This document shows, piece after piece, positions 16,345 to 23,642 of a DNA stretch of 31,014 bases; the stretch's first letter is position 1; each line of letters begins with the position of its first letter. The translations under genes were made by a program, and so were the position numbers. The notes under the pieces were generated by a model, which saw nothing but the letters and a program-made list of their open reading frames with translations, did not search any database and had not been told where the DNA came from. Source of the stretch: Lachnospiraceae bacterium (GTDB lineage: Bacteria; Bacillota; Clostridia; Lachnospirales; Lachnospiraceae). The DNA is taken from contig CAAFZP010000092.1 in assembly GCA_900767585.1 (NCBI GenBank), positions 1 through 31,014 on the forward strand, written 5' to 3'.

Positions 16345-17988
16345 ATGAGCAGGGGAAGCAAAAAGAATAATGTAACAGAAGTAGAAAACAAGGATGAACG
16401 CTTGGAAACAGAGGCTGCACACGTGGAAGAATCCGAAGAAAAAAATGTGAGTACGGGGACGGAAGAGGAGAAAGCCGAGAAAACGGAGGACCGGGCAGAA
16501 GCAGAAAAGCCGGAAAAAACGGAGGAGCAGGCAGATGCAGTGAATCTGTATGAGACGGAGCCATTTATTGATCCTTCGGTATATCGCCAGAAAAGAAAAA
16601 AACGTATCGGACGCAGGATTGCAATTGTGCTTGTCGGCCTATTGCTTGCTGTATATGCAGGCGGCGTTATTTTTCACATGGAACATTTTGGCACAGACAT
16701 GACAATCAATGGCATGGATGTATCCGGAAAAAGCAAAGAGGAAGTAGAAACGATGCTTCTGGATGATGCTTCCAAGTATTGCCTGGATATAAAATTTAAA
16801 GACATGAACTACAAAATCCCGCTTGGAGAGGCTGGTACGACTGTATCTTTGGAACAGAGCGTGGATTCCTTATTAAAGAAACATTCTCCGTTTTTGTGGT
16901 TTGTGGATCTTTTTTATGGATATGATTATAAGGATGCCTATATTGTGCATTGTGATAAAGAATCGCTGAAGAAATATATGCAGGGATGTTCTGCTATGAA
17001 TCCTGCCAATATGAAAGACCCGCGTGATGCAAAGGTTGTATTGGAGGAGGGTGAAGCAAAAATCATACCGGATGAGACAGGAACAAAACTGGATGTAGAA
17101 AAAGTATATGATAAAATCATAAACGCAATGGAAAAGTACGAAGAAACGTTAGACCTTGAAAAAGCAGAGTGCTATATTCCAGCTCATATATTAGCGGATT
17201 CTGAATCGATTCTCGATGCAAAAAAACAGGCAGATGATTTTATGGCTATTGATGCTGCCTATGATTTTGACGGATATATCTATGAAATTCCAAAAGATGA
17301 GCTTACCAAGATGGCATATGTTGGTTCCGATGGAACGGTTCAGATCAGTCAGAATAATGTTGCATCTTATGTTGAAAAGTTGAAGGATAAATTTTCGACT
17401 GCCGGAACTGATCGTGAATTTACAACGCATGACAACAAGACAATTCTTGTGCATGGCGGGTATTATGGCTGGGTGATCGATGGAGAGACAGAAACAGAAG
17501 AATTGTATGAACTTTTGTGTAAGAAAAAAAGTTTTACGAAGGAACCTGCCTGCGAAAGACGCGGATATGCCATGTGTGATCAGAATGATATCGGATCTAC
17601 ATATGTGGAGATTGATTTAACAAACCAGCATGTATATTTTTATCAAAATGGCAGAAAAAAGTGGGAGAGTGACTGTGTGTCCGGTCAGACACCCGGACAT
17701 AAAACCCCGGGTGGATTGTATGGTCTTGATTACAAAAAGCAACATGCAACACTCGTGGGCGAAGATTATGAAACGCCAGTGGGTTACTGGATGCCTTTTA
17801 ACGGTGGAATCGGTCTGCATGATGCAAGCTGGCGCGGAAAATTCGGTGGAGATATTTATACATACAGTGGCTCTCATGGATGTGTGAATCTGCCGGTAGA
17901 TAAAGCAGCACAGTTATATGAATATGTTGAGGCAGGCATGCCAATCGTATGCTATTGGCGGGACGAGGTCGCATATGTGAATCCGTAA
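16345..17988 (+). CDS. Membrane-anchored L,D-transpeptidase (YkuD domain) with peptidoglycan-binding-like domain
   Basis: L,D-transpeptidases make 3-3 peptidoglycan cross-links. Domain order: a Glu/Lys-rich cytoplasmic tail (residues 1-80), a membrane segment (about 91-110), an extracellular region resembling the PG_binding_4 domain found in VanW-type and LdT proteins (about 115-400), then a YkuD catalytic domain (about 418-547). The active-site motif SHGCVNLP is at residues 510-517 with catalytic Cys513 and His511. The length of 547 residues is usual for clostridial members. AAAGGA precedes the ATG. L,D-transpeptidases tend to act on tetrapeptides produced by D,D-carboxypeptidases, and one such gene lies 2 kb upstream. 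Confidence 0.92.
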   Translation: MSRGSKKNNVTEVENKDERLETEAAHVEESEEKNVSTGTEEEKAEKTEDRAEAEKPEKTEEQADAVNLYETEPFIDPSVYRQKRKKRIGRRIAIVLVGLLLAVYAGGVIFHMEHFGTDMTINGMDVSGKSKEEVETMLLDDASKYCLDIKFKDMNYKIPLGEAGTTVSLEQSVDSLLKKHSPFLWFVDLFYGYDYKDAYIVHCDKESLKKYMQGCSAMNPANMKDPRDAKVVLEEGEAKIIPDETGTKLDVEKVYDKIINAMEKYEETLDLEKAECYIPAHILADSESILDAKKQADDFMAIDAAYDFDGYIYEIPKDELTKMAYVGSDGTVQISQNNVASYVEKLKDKFSTAGTDREFTTHDNKTILVHGGYYGWVIDGETETEELYELLCKKKSFTKEPACERRGYAMCDQNDIGSTYVEIDLTNQHVYFYQNGRKKWESDCVSGQTPGHKTPGGLYGLDYKKQHATLVGEDYETPVGYWMPFNGGIGLHDASWRGKFGGDIYTYSGSHGCVNLPVDKAAQLYEYVEAGMPIVCYWRDEVAYVNP

Positions 17989-18062
17989 GAACAGTTAAAA
18001 AAAACAGATAAAAAAACAACCGGTGGTTTGATGACTGCCGATCGAATGATATGGAGACAGAT

Positions 18063-18899
18063 ATGAATAGAGAAATAACATATGAATGTCTGCAGGAAGC
18101 ATGTGCTTATGTAGAAAATAAGCTGCCATATAAGCCGGAGATTGCGCTGGTGCTTGGAAGCGGACTTGGTGGTTTTGCAGACAGACTTACAATTGATCAA
18201 TGTATTTCATATGGAGAAATTCCGCATTTCCCGGTCTCAACCGTCGCAGGACATGCAGGGTGTTTCCTGCTTGGAAAGATAAACGACAGTGCAGTCCTTA
18301 TGATGAAGGGACGGGTGCATTATTATGAAGGGTATTCGATGCAGGAAGTCGTAATGCCGGTTCGTATCATGGCAATGCTTGGAATCCGGAATCTGATATT
18401 GACAAATGCGGCAGGTGGAATCAATCCGGAGTATACGCCGGGTACGCTGGTACGGATTACTGACCAGATTACATCGTTTGTGCCATCTCCTTTGATTGGA
18501 AAAAATATCGATCCGATTGGAACAAGATTCCCGGATATGACACATGTATATGACCTTGCACTTGGAGAGAAACTGGATGCGGTTGCTGCAAAGGAACATA
18601 TTACATTAAAACATGGAGTCTATTTGCAGACGACAGGTCCCAATTACGAGACACCGGCAGAAATCCGGATGTATCAGATGCTTGGCGCGGACCTGGTCGG
18701 GATGAGCACTGCCTGTGAAGCGATTGCAGCAAGGCATGCAGGTATGAAGATTGCCGGTGTATCGTGTGTGACAAATATGGCGGCCGGAATCAGCCGGACC
18801 GAACTAAATCATAAAGAAGTGCAGGAAACAGCGGATAAAGTGGCAGAAGATTTTCAGACATTGATTTACAAATTTATAGAAGAAGCAGAAATAGGATAA
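18063..18899 (+). CDS. punA: Purine-nucleoside phosphorylase (trimeric PNP family)
   Basis: Cleaves inosine or guanosine with phosphate to base and ribose-1-phosphate. Family blocks are visible: LGSGLGG, VAGHAGCF, LTNAAGGIN, TTGPNYETPAEIRMY and the base-binding VTNMAAGI. The length of 278 residues fits the trimeric class. I chose ATG 18063 because GGAG (18053-18056) lies six bases before it; the ATG at 18051 has no ribosome site. metH starts eight bases after the stop, so the two are co-transcribed. No terminator separates it from the L,D-transpeptidase gene. Specificity toward guanosine/inosine is family knowledge; methylthioadenosine or other nucleosides cannot be excluded. Confidence 0.95.
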   Translation: MNREITYECLQEACAYVENKLPYKPEIALVLGSGLGGFADRLTIDQCISYGEIPHFPVSTVAGHAGCFLLGKINDSAVLMMKGRVHYYEGYSMQEVVMPVRIMAMLGIRNLILTNAAGGINPEYTPGTLVRITDQITSFVPSPLIGKNIDPIGTRFPDMTHVYDLALGEKLDAVAAKEHITLKHGVYLQTTGPNYETPAEIRMYQMLGADLVGMSTACEAIAARHAGMKIAGVSCVTNMAAGISRTELNHKEVQETADKVAEDFQTLIYKFIEEAEIG

Positions 18900-18907
18900 G
18901 GCAGACT

Positions 18908-21331
18908 ATGGATAAAAAGATATTTCACAGATTATTTGAAGACAGAATTGTTATGTTAGATGGTGCAACCGGAAGCAACCTGATGCAGGCAGGTATGCCG
19001 GTCGGTGTATGCCCGGAGAAATGGATTCTCGAGCACCCGCAGCATCTGATCAAGTTACAGCGTGCATATATTCAGGCAGGTACAAACATCCTGCTTGCAC
19101 CGACCTTTACCGCAAACCGGATCAAACTTGCCGAGTATCATCTTGAGGACAAAATCCACGAGATGAACATGCAGCTTGTCGACCTGACACGGACGGCAAT
19201 CGAGCAGGAGAACCACCGTGGGTTTATCGCAGGAGATATGACGATGACCGGCAGACAGCTTCAGCCGGTTGGTGATCTTCCGTTTGAGGAGCTGGTCGAT
19301 GTGTATAAGGAACAGGCACAGATTCTCGTGGAGGCGGGTGTAGATCTGTTCTTTGTTGAGACGATGATGAGTCTTGCGGAAGCCCGGGCGTGTGTAATCG
19401 CAATCAGGGAAGTCTGTGATCTGCCGATTATGGTCAGCATGACATTTAACAGCGATGGAAAGACGTTGTTCGGCTCTACACCGGAGGCCTCAGTGGTCGT
19501 ATTACAGTCGCTCGGCGTGGACGCGGTCGGTATCAACTGCTCGACCGGACCGAAGGAGATGGAAGCACTCGTCAAGCGTATGGTGCGGTATGCGTCGATT
19601 CCGGTATTTGCGAAGCCGAATAATGGTATGCCGGAGCTGATCGATGGCGAGACGAAATATACAATGACACCGGAGACGTTTGCTGAGTATGGACGCGCTT
19701 TGGTGGAAGCCGGAGCGAGAGCGGTTGGTGGGTGTTGTGGTTCGACACCGAAGCATATCGAGATGCTGAAGAAGGTTGTCCGCTCCGTGGAGCCGGAGAC
19801 CGCAAAACCGGTTTGTACCCGTGTCCTGTCGAGCGAGAGCGCGGTACAGGAGATCCATCTCGATGGCAATTTTTTAGTCGTCGGTGAGCGTATCAACCCG
19901 ACCGGCAAGAAGAAACTGCAGGAGATGCTTCGTGCAGGGAACATGGATCTGGTCGTACAGATGGCAGAGGAGCAGACCGAACGCGGTGCGAAGATTCTGG
20001 ACATCAACATGGGTATGAATGGTATCGATGAGCTCGAGATGATGAAGCGGGCTGTCTATGAAGTCATTTCCGTAACGAATCTTCCGCTCTGTATTGATTC
20101 AAGCCATGTGGAGATTATCGAAGCGGCACTCCGGATCTATCCGGGACGAGCGCTTATTAATTCAATTTCATTAGAAGAGAAGAAATGCCGTCCGCTTATG
20201 CGGATTGCGAAGAAATATGGTGCGATGGCGATTTTGCTTCCGCTTTCGGACAAAGGATTGCCGGAGAATCTTGATGAGAAGAAAGAGATTATCCGCCGGT
20301 TGCTAGAGATCGCGGACGAGGAAGGCTTGTCACGTGATTCCCTGATTATCGATGGTCTCGTTGCTACGGTTGGTGCAAACCGGATGGCGGCACTTGAAAC
20401 ACTTGATACAATTGCATATTGCAAGAATGAGCTGAAGATCCCGACAATCTGTGGTTTGTCGAATATTTCGTTTGGTTTGCCGGAGCGAATCAACGTGAAC
20501 ACAGCATTTCTTACGATGGCAATCGCGAACGGTCTTACGATGGCAATCTGTAATCCGGGACAGGCGATGCTTGTCAATGCAAGTTTAGCTGCAGATCTGC
20601 TGCTTGCGAAGGAAGATTCTGACAACATCTATGTGGAAAATGTCGTGGCACTTTCGCAGACGGAACAGACGGCTGCCAAGAATGTAGCAGGCGTATCCGA
20701 GGAAGGAAGCCGTGTCTATCATGATGTTGTAAAGGGCAACAAAGGAAGTATCGTCGAGAATGTAAAGAAGGAATTAGAGGCGGGCAAAGATCCGCAGGCA
20801 ATCATCGACGAGGATCTGATTCCGGCGGTTAACAAGGTCGGCGAGCTGTTCGAACAGAAGAAATATTTCCTGCCACAGCTGATTGCCGGGGCGACAGCAA
20901 TGGATCTTGCAATCGAATATATCACACCGCTGCTTCATATCGAGGAGAATGCGAAACCGAAAGGTACGGTCATTATGGCAACGGTGGAGGGTGATATCCA
21001 TGATATCGGTAAAAACCTTGTTGTCCTGATGCTGAAAAACTACGGCTACAAGGTTGTGGATTTGGGCAAGGATGTGCCGCTTGACAAGATCATTGCGGCA
21101 GCGAAGGAAGAGCAGGCAGATATCATCGGATTATCTGCGCTTATGACAACGACGATGATGCGGATGAAGGATGCGGTTGAGTATGTGCGCGCAAATAACC
21201 TTCCTTATAAGGTCATCATCGGAGGTGCCGTTGTATCGCAGAATTTTGCGGACGAGATCGGGGCAGACGGTTACTCTAAGGATGCAAACGAGGCGGTAAA
21301 GCTTGTTGACAAACTATTGACAGACAAGTAA
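18908..21331 (+). CDS. metH: Cobalamin-dependent methionine synthase lacking the reactivation domain
   Basis: Transfers a methyl group from methyltetrahydrofolate through cobalamin to homocysteine. Domain order: homocysteine S-methyltransferase (about 1-300) with zinc ligands Cys211 (GINCSTGP), Cys276 and Cys277 (GGCCGS); pterin-binding domain (about 320-575); B12-binding cap and Rossmann domain (about 600-807) with the cobalamin motif DIHDIG at 696-701, His698 being the cobalt ligand. The protein ends at 807 residues, so the C-terminal SAM-binding reactivation domain of the about 1,200-residue enzyme is absent; a separate activation protein is expected. Codons favour G/C endings more than those of polA. 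The ilvN promoter lies in its 3' end. Confidence 0.96.
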   Translation: MDKKIFHRLFEDRIVMLDGATGSNLMQAGMPVGVCPEKWILEHPQHLIKLQRAYIQAGTNILLAPTFTANRIKLAEYHLEDKIHEMNMQLVDLTRTAIEQENHRGFIAGDMTMTGRQLQPVGDLPFEELVDVYKEQAQILVEAGVDLFFVETMMSLAEARACVIAIREVCDLPIMVSMTFNSDGKTLFGSTPEASVVVLQSLGVDAVGINCSTGPKEMEALVKRMVRYASIPVFAKPNNGMPELIDGETKYTMTPETFAEYGRALVEAGARAVGGCCGSTPKHIEMLKKVVRSVEPETAKPVCTRVLSSESAVQEIHLDGNFLVVGERINPTGKKKLQEMLRAGNMDLVVQMAEEQTERGAKILDINMGMNGIDELEMMKRAVYEVISVTNLPLCIDSSHVEIIEAALRIYPGRALINSISLEEKKCRPLMRIAKKYGAMAILLPLSDKGLPENLDEKKEIIRRLLEIADEEGLSRDSLIIDGLVATVGANRMAALETLDTIAYCKNELKIPTICGLSNISFGLPERINVNTAFLTMAIANGLTMAICNPGQAMLVNASLAADLLLAKEDSDNIYVENVVALSQTEQTAAKNVAGVSEEGSRVYHDVVKGNKGSIVENVKKELEAGKDPQAIIDEDLIPAVNKVGELFEQKKYFLPQLIAGATAMDLAIEYITPLLHIEENAKPKGTVIMATVEGDIHDIGKNLVVLMLKNYGYKVVDLGKDVPLDKIIAAAKEEQADIIGLSALMTTTMMRMKDAVEYVRANNLPYKVIIGGAVVSQNFADEIGADGYSKDANEAVKLVDKLLTDK

Positions 21332-21345
21332 CAAAGGGTTAAAAT
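21317..21345 (+). promoter_or_regulatory. Strong SigA-type promoter for ilvN-ilvC inside the end of metH
   Basis: TTGACA (21317-21322, perfect), a 17-base gap, TAAAAT (21340-21345, five of six). The -35 lies within the last codons of metH. The start would be near 21352. A second perfect TTGACA at 21306-21311 has no matching -10 (TAACAA). Confidence 0.75.
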
Positions 21346-21394
21346 AGCACATAATGATTTTTGACGAAATAATAGGAGAAAGGTGGAACATTTT

Positions 21395-21886
21395 ATGAAA
21401 AAAATGGTCTTATCCCTTTTGGTAGATAATACATCCGGTGTACTGAGCCGTGTGTCCGGAATGTTTAGCCGTAGAGGATATAATATTGACAGCTTATCAG
21501 TTGGCGTGACAGAGAATCCAAGATATTCCCGTATGACGGTAGCCGTGAGCGGCGATGATCGTATCTTGAGCCAGATCAAAAAGCAGCTTTTAAAGCTCGA
21601 GGATGTCTGTGAGATCACAGAACTGAAGGATGGAGAGTCTGTATGCCGTGAGCTTCTGCTTGTCAAGATTAAGGCGAGCCTCGAGGAGAGACAGCAGATT
21701 ATTTCCCTGACGGATGTATTCCGTGCAAAGGTTGTTGATGTATCAACGGATTCCGTTATGATAGAGATCACTGGAAATGTCAACAAGGTCGAAGCATTTA
21801 TCTCGCTTCTGGATGGGTTCGAGATTTCCGAGATGGTACGTACAGGCTTGACAGGTCTTACAAGAGGTGCTGTAAGCGGAAACTAA
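21395..21886 (+). CDS. ilvN: Acetolactate synthase small (regulatory) subunit
   Basis: The regulatory subunit binds branched-chain amino acids and controls the large subunit in valine/leucine/isoleucine synthesis. The N-terminal ACT domain has the family block LLVDNTSGVLSRVSGMFSRRGYNIDS, here read as residues about 6-31. A C-terminal ALS_ss domain follows. The length of 163 residues is typical. I chose ATG 21395, with AGGTGG (21381-21386) eight bases before it, over the GTG at 21383. No large-subunit gene (ilvB) is in the window, which is slightly unusual for an adjacent arrangement. ilvC follows 63 bases after. Confidence 0.94.
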   Translation: MKKMVLSLLVDNTSGVLSRVSGMFSRRGYNIDSLSVGVTENPRYSRMTVAVSGDDRILSQIKKQLLKLEDVCEITELKDGESVCRELLLVKIKASLEERQQIISLTDVFRAKVVDVSTDSVMIEITGNVNKVEAFISLLDGFEISEMVRTGLTGLTRGAVSGN

Positions 21887-21892
21887 GGTCAT

Positions 21893-21908
21893 TACTTACG
21901 ATTAAGTA
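21893..21908 (+). repeat. Intergenic hairpin between ilvN and ilvC
   Basis: TACTTA (21893-21898), CGAT loop, TAAGTA (21903-21908). Six T occur only some 13 bases later, so this is not a good terminator. It may affect the stability of the ilvNC transcript. Confidence 0.35.
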
Positions 21909-21949
21909 GTAACGATAAATATTTTTTACAAAATCAGGAGGATATGATA

Positions 21950-22969
21950 ATGTCAGCAAAGATTTTTTATCAGGAAGATTGTAATCTGTCACTGTTGGAT
22001 GGCAAGACAATTGCAATCATCGGCTATGGTAGCCAGGGTCATGCACATGCTTTGAACTTGAAGGACAGCGGATGCCACGTCATCATTGGTCTTTACGAGG
22101 GAAGCAAGTCATGGGCTAAGGCTGAGGCACAGGGATTTGAAGTATATACATCTGCAGAAGCAGCAAAGCGTGCAGATATCATCATGATTCTGATCAACGA
22201 TGAGTTACAGGCAGCTCTTTACAAGAACGATATCGAGCCAAACCTTGAGCCGGGCAACATGCTTATGTTCGCACATGGTTTCAACATTCACTTCAACCAG
22301 ATCATCCCACCTAAGGATGTCGATGTAACAATGATCGCACCGAAGGCACCTGGTCACACAGTACGTAGTGAGTATCAGGCTGGCAAGGGTACACCTTGTC
22401 TGATCGCTGTATATCAGGATGCAACAGGTAAGGCTCAGGATCTTGCACTTGCTTATGGTCTTGGAATCGGTGGAGCAAGAGCCGGTATTCTTGAGACAAC
22501 ATTCAGAACAGAGACAGAGACAGACCTCTTCGGTGAGCAGGCAGTTCTTTGTGGTGGTGTATGTGCACTGATGCAGGCTGGTTTCGAGACTCTTTGCGAA
22601 GCTGGTTATGACCCAAGAAATGCATACTTCGAGTGTATCCATGAGATGAAACTGATCGTAGATTTGATCTATCAGTCAGGTTTCGCAGGTATGAGATATT
22701 CTATCTCTAACACAGCTGAGTATGGTGATTACATCACAGGTCCTAAGCTTGTAACAGAAGAGACAAAGAAGACAATGAAGAAGATCCTGAAAGATATCCA
22801 GGATGGTACATTCGCAAAAGACTTCCTGCTTGATATGTCTTCCGCAGGTGGACAGGCTCACTTCAAGGCTCTTAGAAAACTTGCTTCTGAGCATCCATCA
22901 GAGAAGGTTGGCGAGGAGATTCGTAAGTTATATAGCTGGAATGGTGAAGGAAAGCTGATCGATAACTAA
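21950..22969 (+). CDS. ilvC: Ketol-acid reductoisomerase
   Basis: Converts acetolactate or acetohydroxybutyrate to dihydroxy acids using NAD(P)H and magnesium. The Rossmann motif GYGSQGHAHALNLKDSG is near residues 25-41. The C-terminal knotted domain includes ETDLFGEQAVLCGG and CIHEMKLIVDLIY. The length of 339 residues marks the class I (short) form. ATG 21950 is chosen because AGGAGG (21936-21941) lies eight bases before it; the ATG at 21944 is too close. Codons differ from neighbours (proline mostly CCA/CCT, many GCT and GAG), typical of a highly expressed gene. A terminator follows directly. Confidence 0.97.
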   Translation: MSAKIFYQEDCNLSLLDGKTIAIIGYGSQGHAHALNLKDSGCHVIIGLYEGSKSWAKAEAQGFEVYTSAEAAKRADIIMILINDELQAALYKNDIEPNLEPGNMLMFAHGFNIHFNQIIPPKDVDVTMIAPKAPGHTVRSEYQAGKGTPCLIAVYQDATGKAQDLALAYGLGIGGARAGILETTFRTETETDLFGEQAVLCGGVCALMQAGFETLCEAGYDPRNAYFECIHEMKLIVDLIYQSGFAGMRYSISNTAEYGDYITGPKLVTEETKKTMKKILKDIQDGTFAKDFLLDMSSAGGQAHFKALRKLASEHPSEKVGEEIRKLYSWNGEGKLIDN

Positions 22970-22982
22970 GATACACATTTTG

Positions 22983-23022
22983 AAGAACCTAGATCCGTTT
23001 CGATCTAGGTTCTTTGTTTTTT
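22983..23022 (+). terminator. Intrinsic terminator of ilvC
   Basis: Twelve-base-pair stem AGAACCTAGATC (22984-22995) with GATCTAGGTTCT (23002-23013), six-base loop, followed by TTGTTTTTT. Ends the ilvNC transcript. Confidence 0.95.
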
Positions 23023-23031
23023 AAAAATGAA

Positions 23032-23076
23032 GCACGCTGCTGCGTGCGCAGGTCATCACGTTGCCGCGTGGTGACA
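23032..23076. repeat. Pair of palindromes with shared core CACGYTGCYGCGTG
   Basis: First copy CACGCTGCTGCGTG at 23033-23046 forms GCACGC/GCGTGC. Second copy CACGTTGCCGCGTG at 23057-23070 forms a nine-base-pair stem reaching from 23052 to 23075 (GTCATCACG with CGTGGTGAC, one G-U pair). They repeat with a 24-base period and differ by two transitions. No SigA-type promoter is visible in this gap. Could be an operator, an RNA leader structure or a small dispersed repeat. Confidence 0.6.
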
Positions 23077-23102
23077 TATGACAGGTGGTGTGAGTTTAAG
23101 TT

Positions 23103-23642
23103 ATGACTTGTTTGGAAGCACAATCAAATATTATGGCGTTCATAGAGAAGAAACTTCCGGACGATGCAATACCAGGGTTTGTAAAACATATGCGGTATTG
23201 CAAGAACTGCAGGGAAGAACTGGAAATTTACTATACGTTGATCGTTGGGATGCATCAGGTCGATAACAATCAGGAACTGTCACAGAACTTTGCAAAGGAT
23301 CTGGAGAATGAACTGAACCGGCTGGAACACAAAGTGAAGAAAGCGAAGCGGTTCAAAATATCAACGTTTGGAATCATTATCGGGGTAGCGGTTGTTTCTA
23401 TCTTTTTTGCATACAATCAATGCCTGGATAAAGTATATGGGATTGAGCAGCGTATGAAGCTCGAAACACAGGGGGATACTTATTTTTATGATACATTCGG
23501 GACGGATATGTCATTTTGCCTGCGAGATATCGTGCAGGAGGTTGAAGAGGACAGTCGGCCGGCAGAACCGACGTTTTATGAAAGATTAAGGGAGTATCAG
23601 ATGATGCATCCGGAGCTTGAGGAGAAGGAAGAGAATGAATAA
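23103..23642 (+). CDS. Zinc-finger (anti-sigma-like) membrane protein
   Basis: The N-terminal about 45 residues match the zf-HC2/ZAS-like pattern: Cys3 then His29, Cys33 and Cys36 (HX3CX2C). A charged, helical linker (residues 55-80) is followed by one membrane segment (about residues 84-103), then an acidic outer tail ending EEKEENE. ZAS proteins often hold ECF sigma factors, but no sigma gene is next to it. The ATG has only a distant AGGTGGTG, 13 bases before it. Its stop overlaps polA by eight bases (ATGAATAA), suggesting coupling. The topology and fold are supported; a sigma-binding role is inference. Confidence 0.75.
   Translation: MTCLEAQSNIMAFIEKKLPDDAIPGFVKHMRYCKNCREELEIYYTLIVGMHQVDNNQELSQNFAKDLENELNRLEHKVKKAKRFKISTFGIIIGVAVVSIFFAYNQCLDKVYGIEQRMKLETQGDTYFYDTFGTDMSFCLRDIVQEVEEDSRPAEPTFYERLREYQMMHPELEEKEENE

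Noticed and set aside
17989..18062. Possible riboswitch (SAM, cobalamin or purine) before punA-metH
   Set aside because: The gap is only 74 bases and A-rich, with no conserved riboswitch core visible; too short for a cobalamin or SAM element.
19261..20010. A 249-codon open frame on the minus strand inside metH
   Set aside because: It is Ser/Thr-rich, antisense to a conserved enzyme, has no recognisable domain, and arises from the G/C-ending codons of metH.
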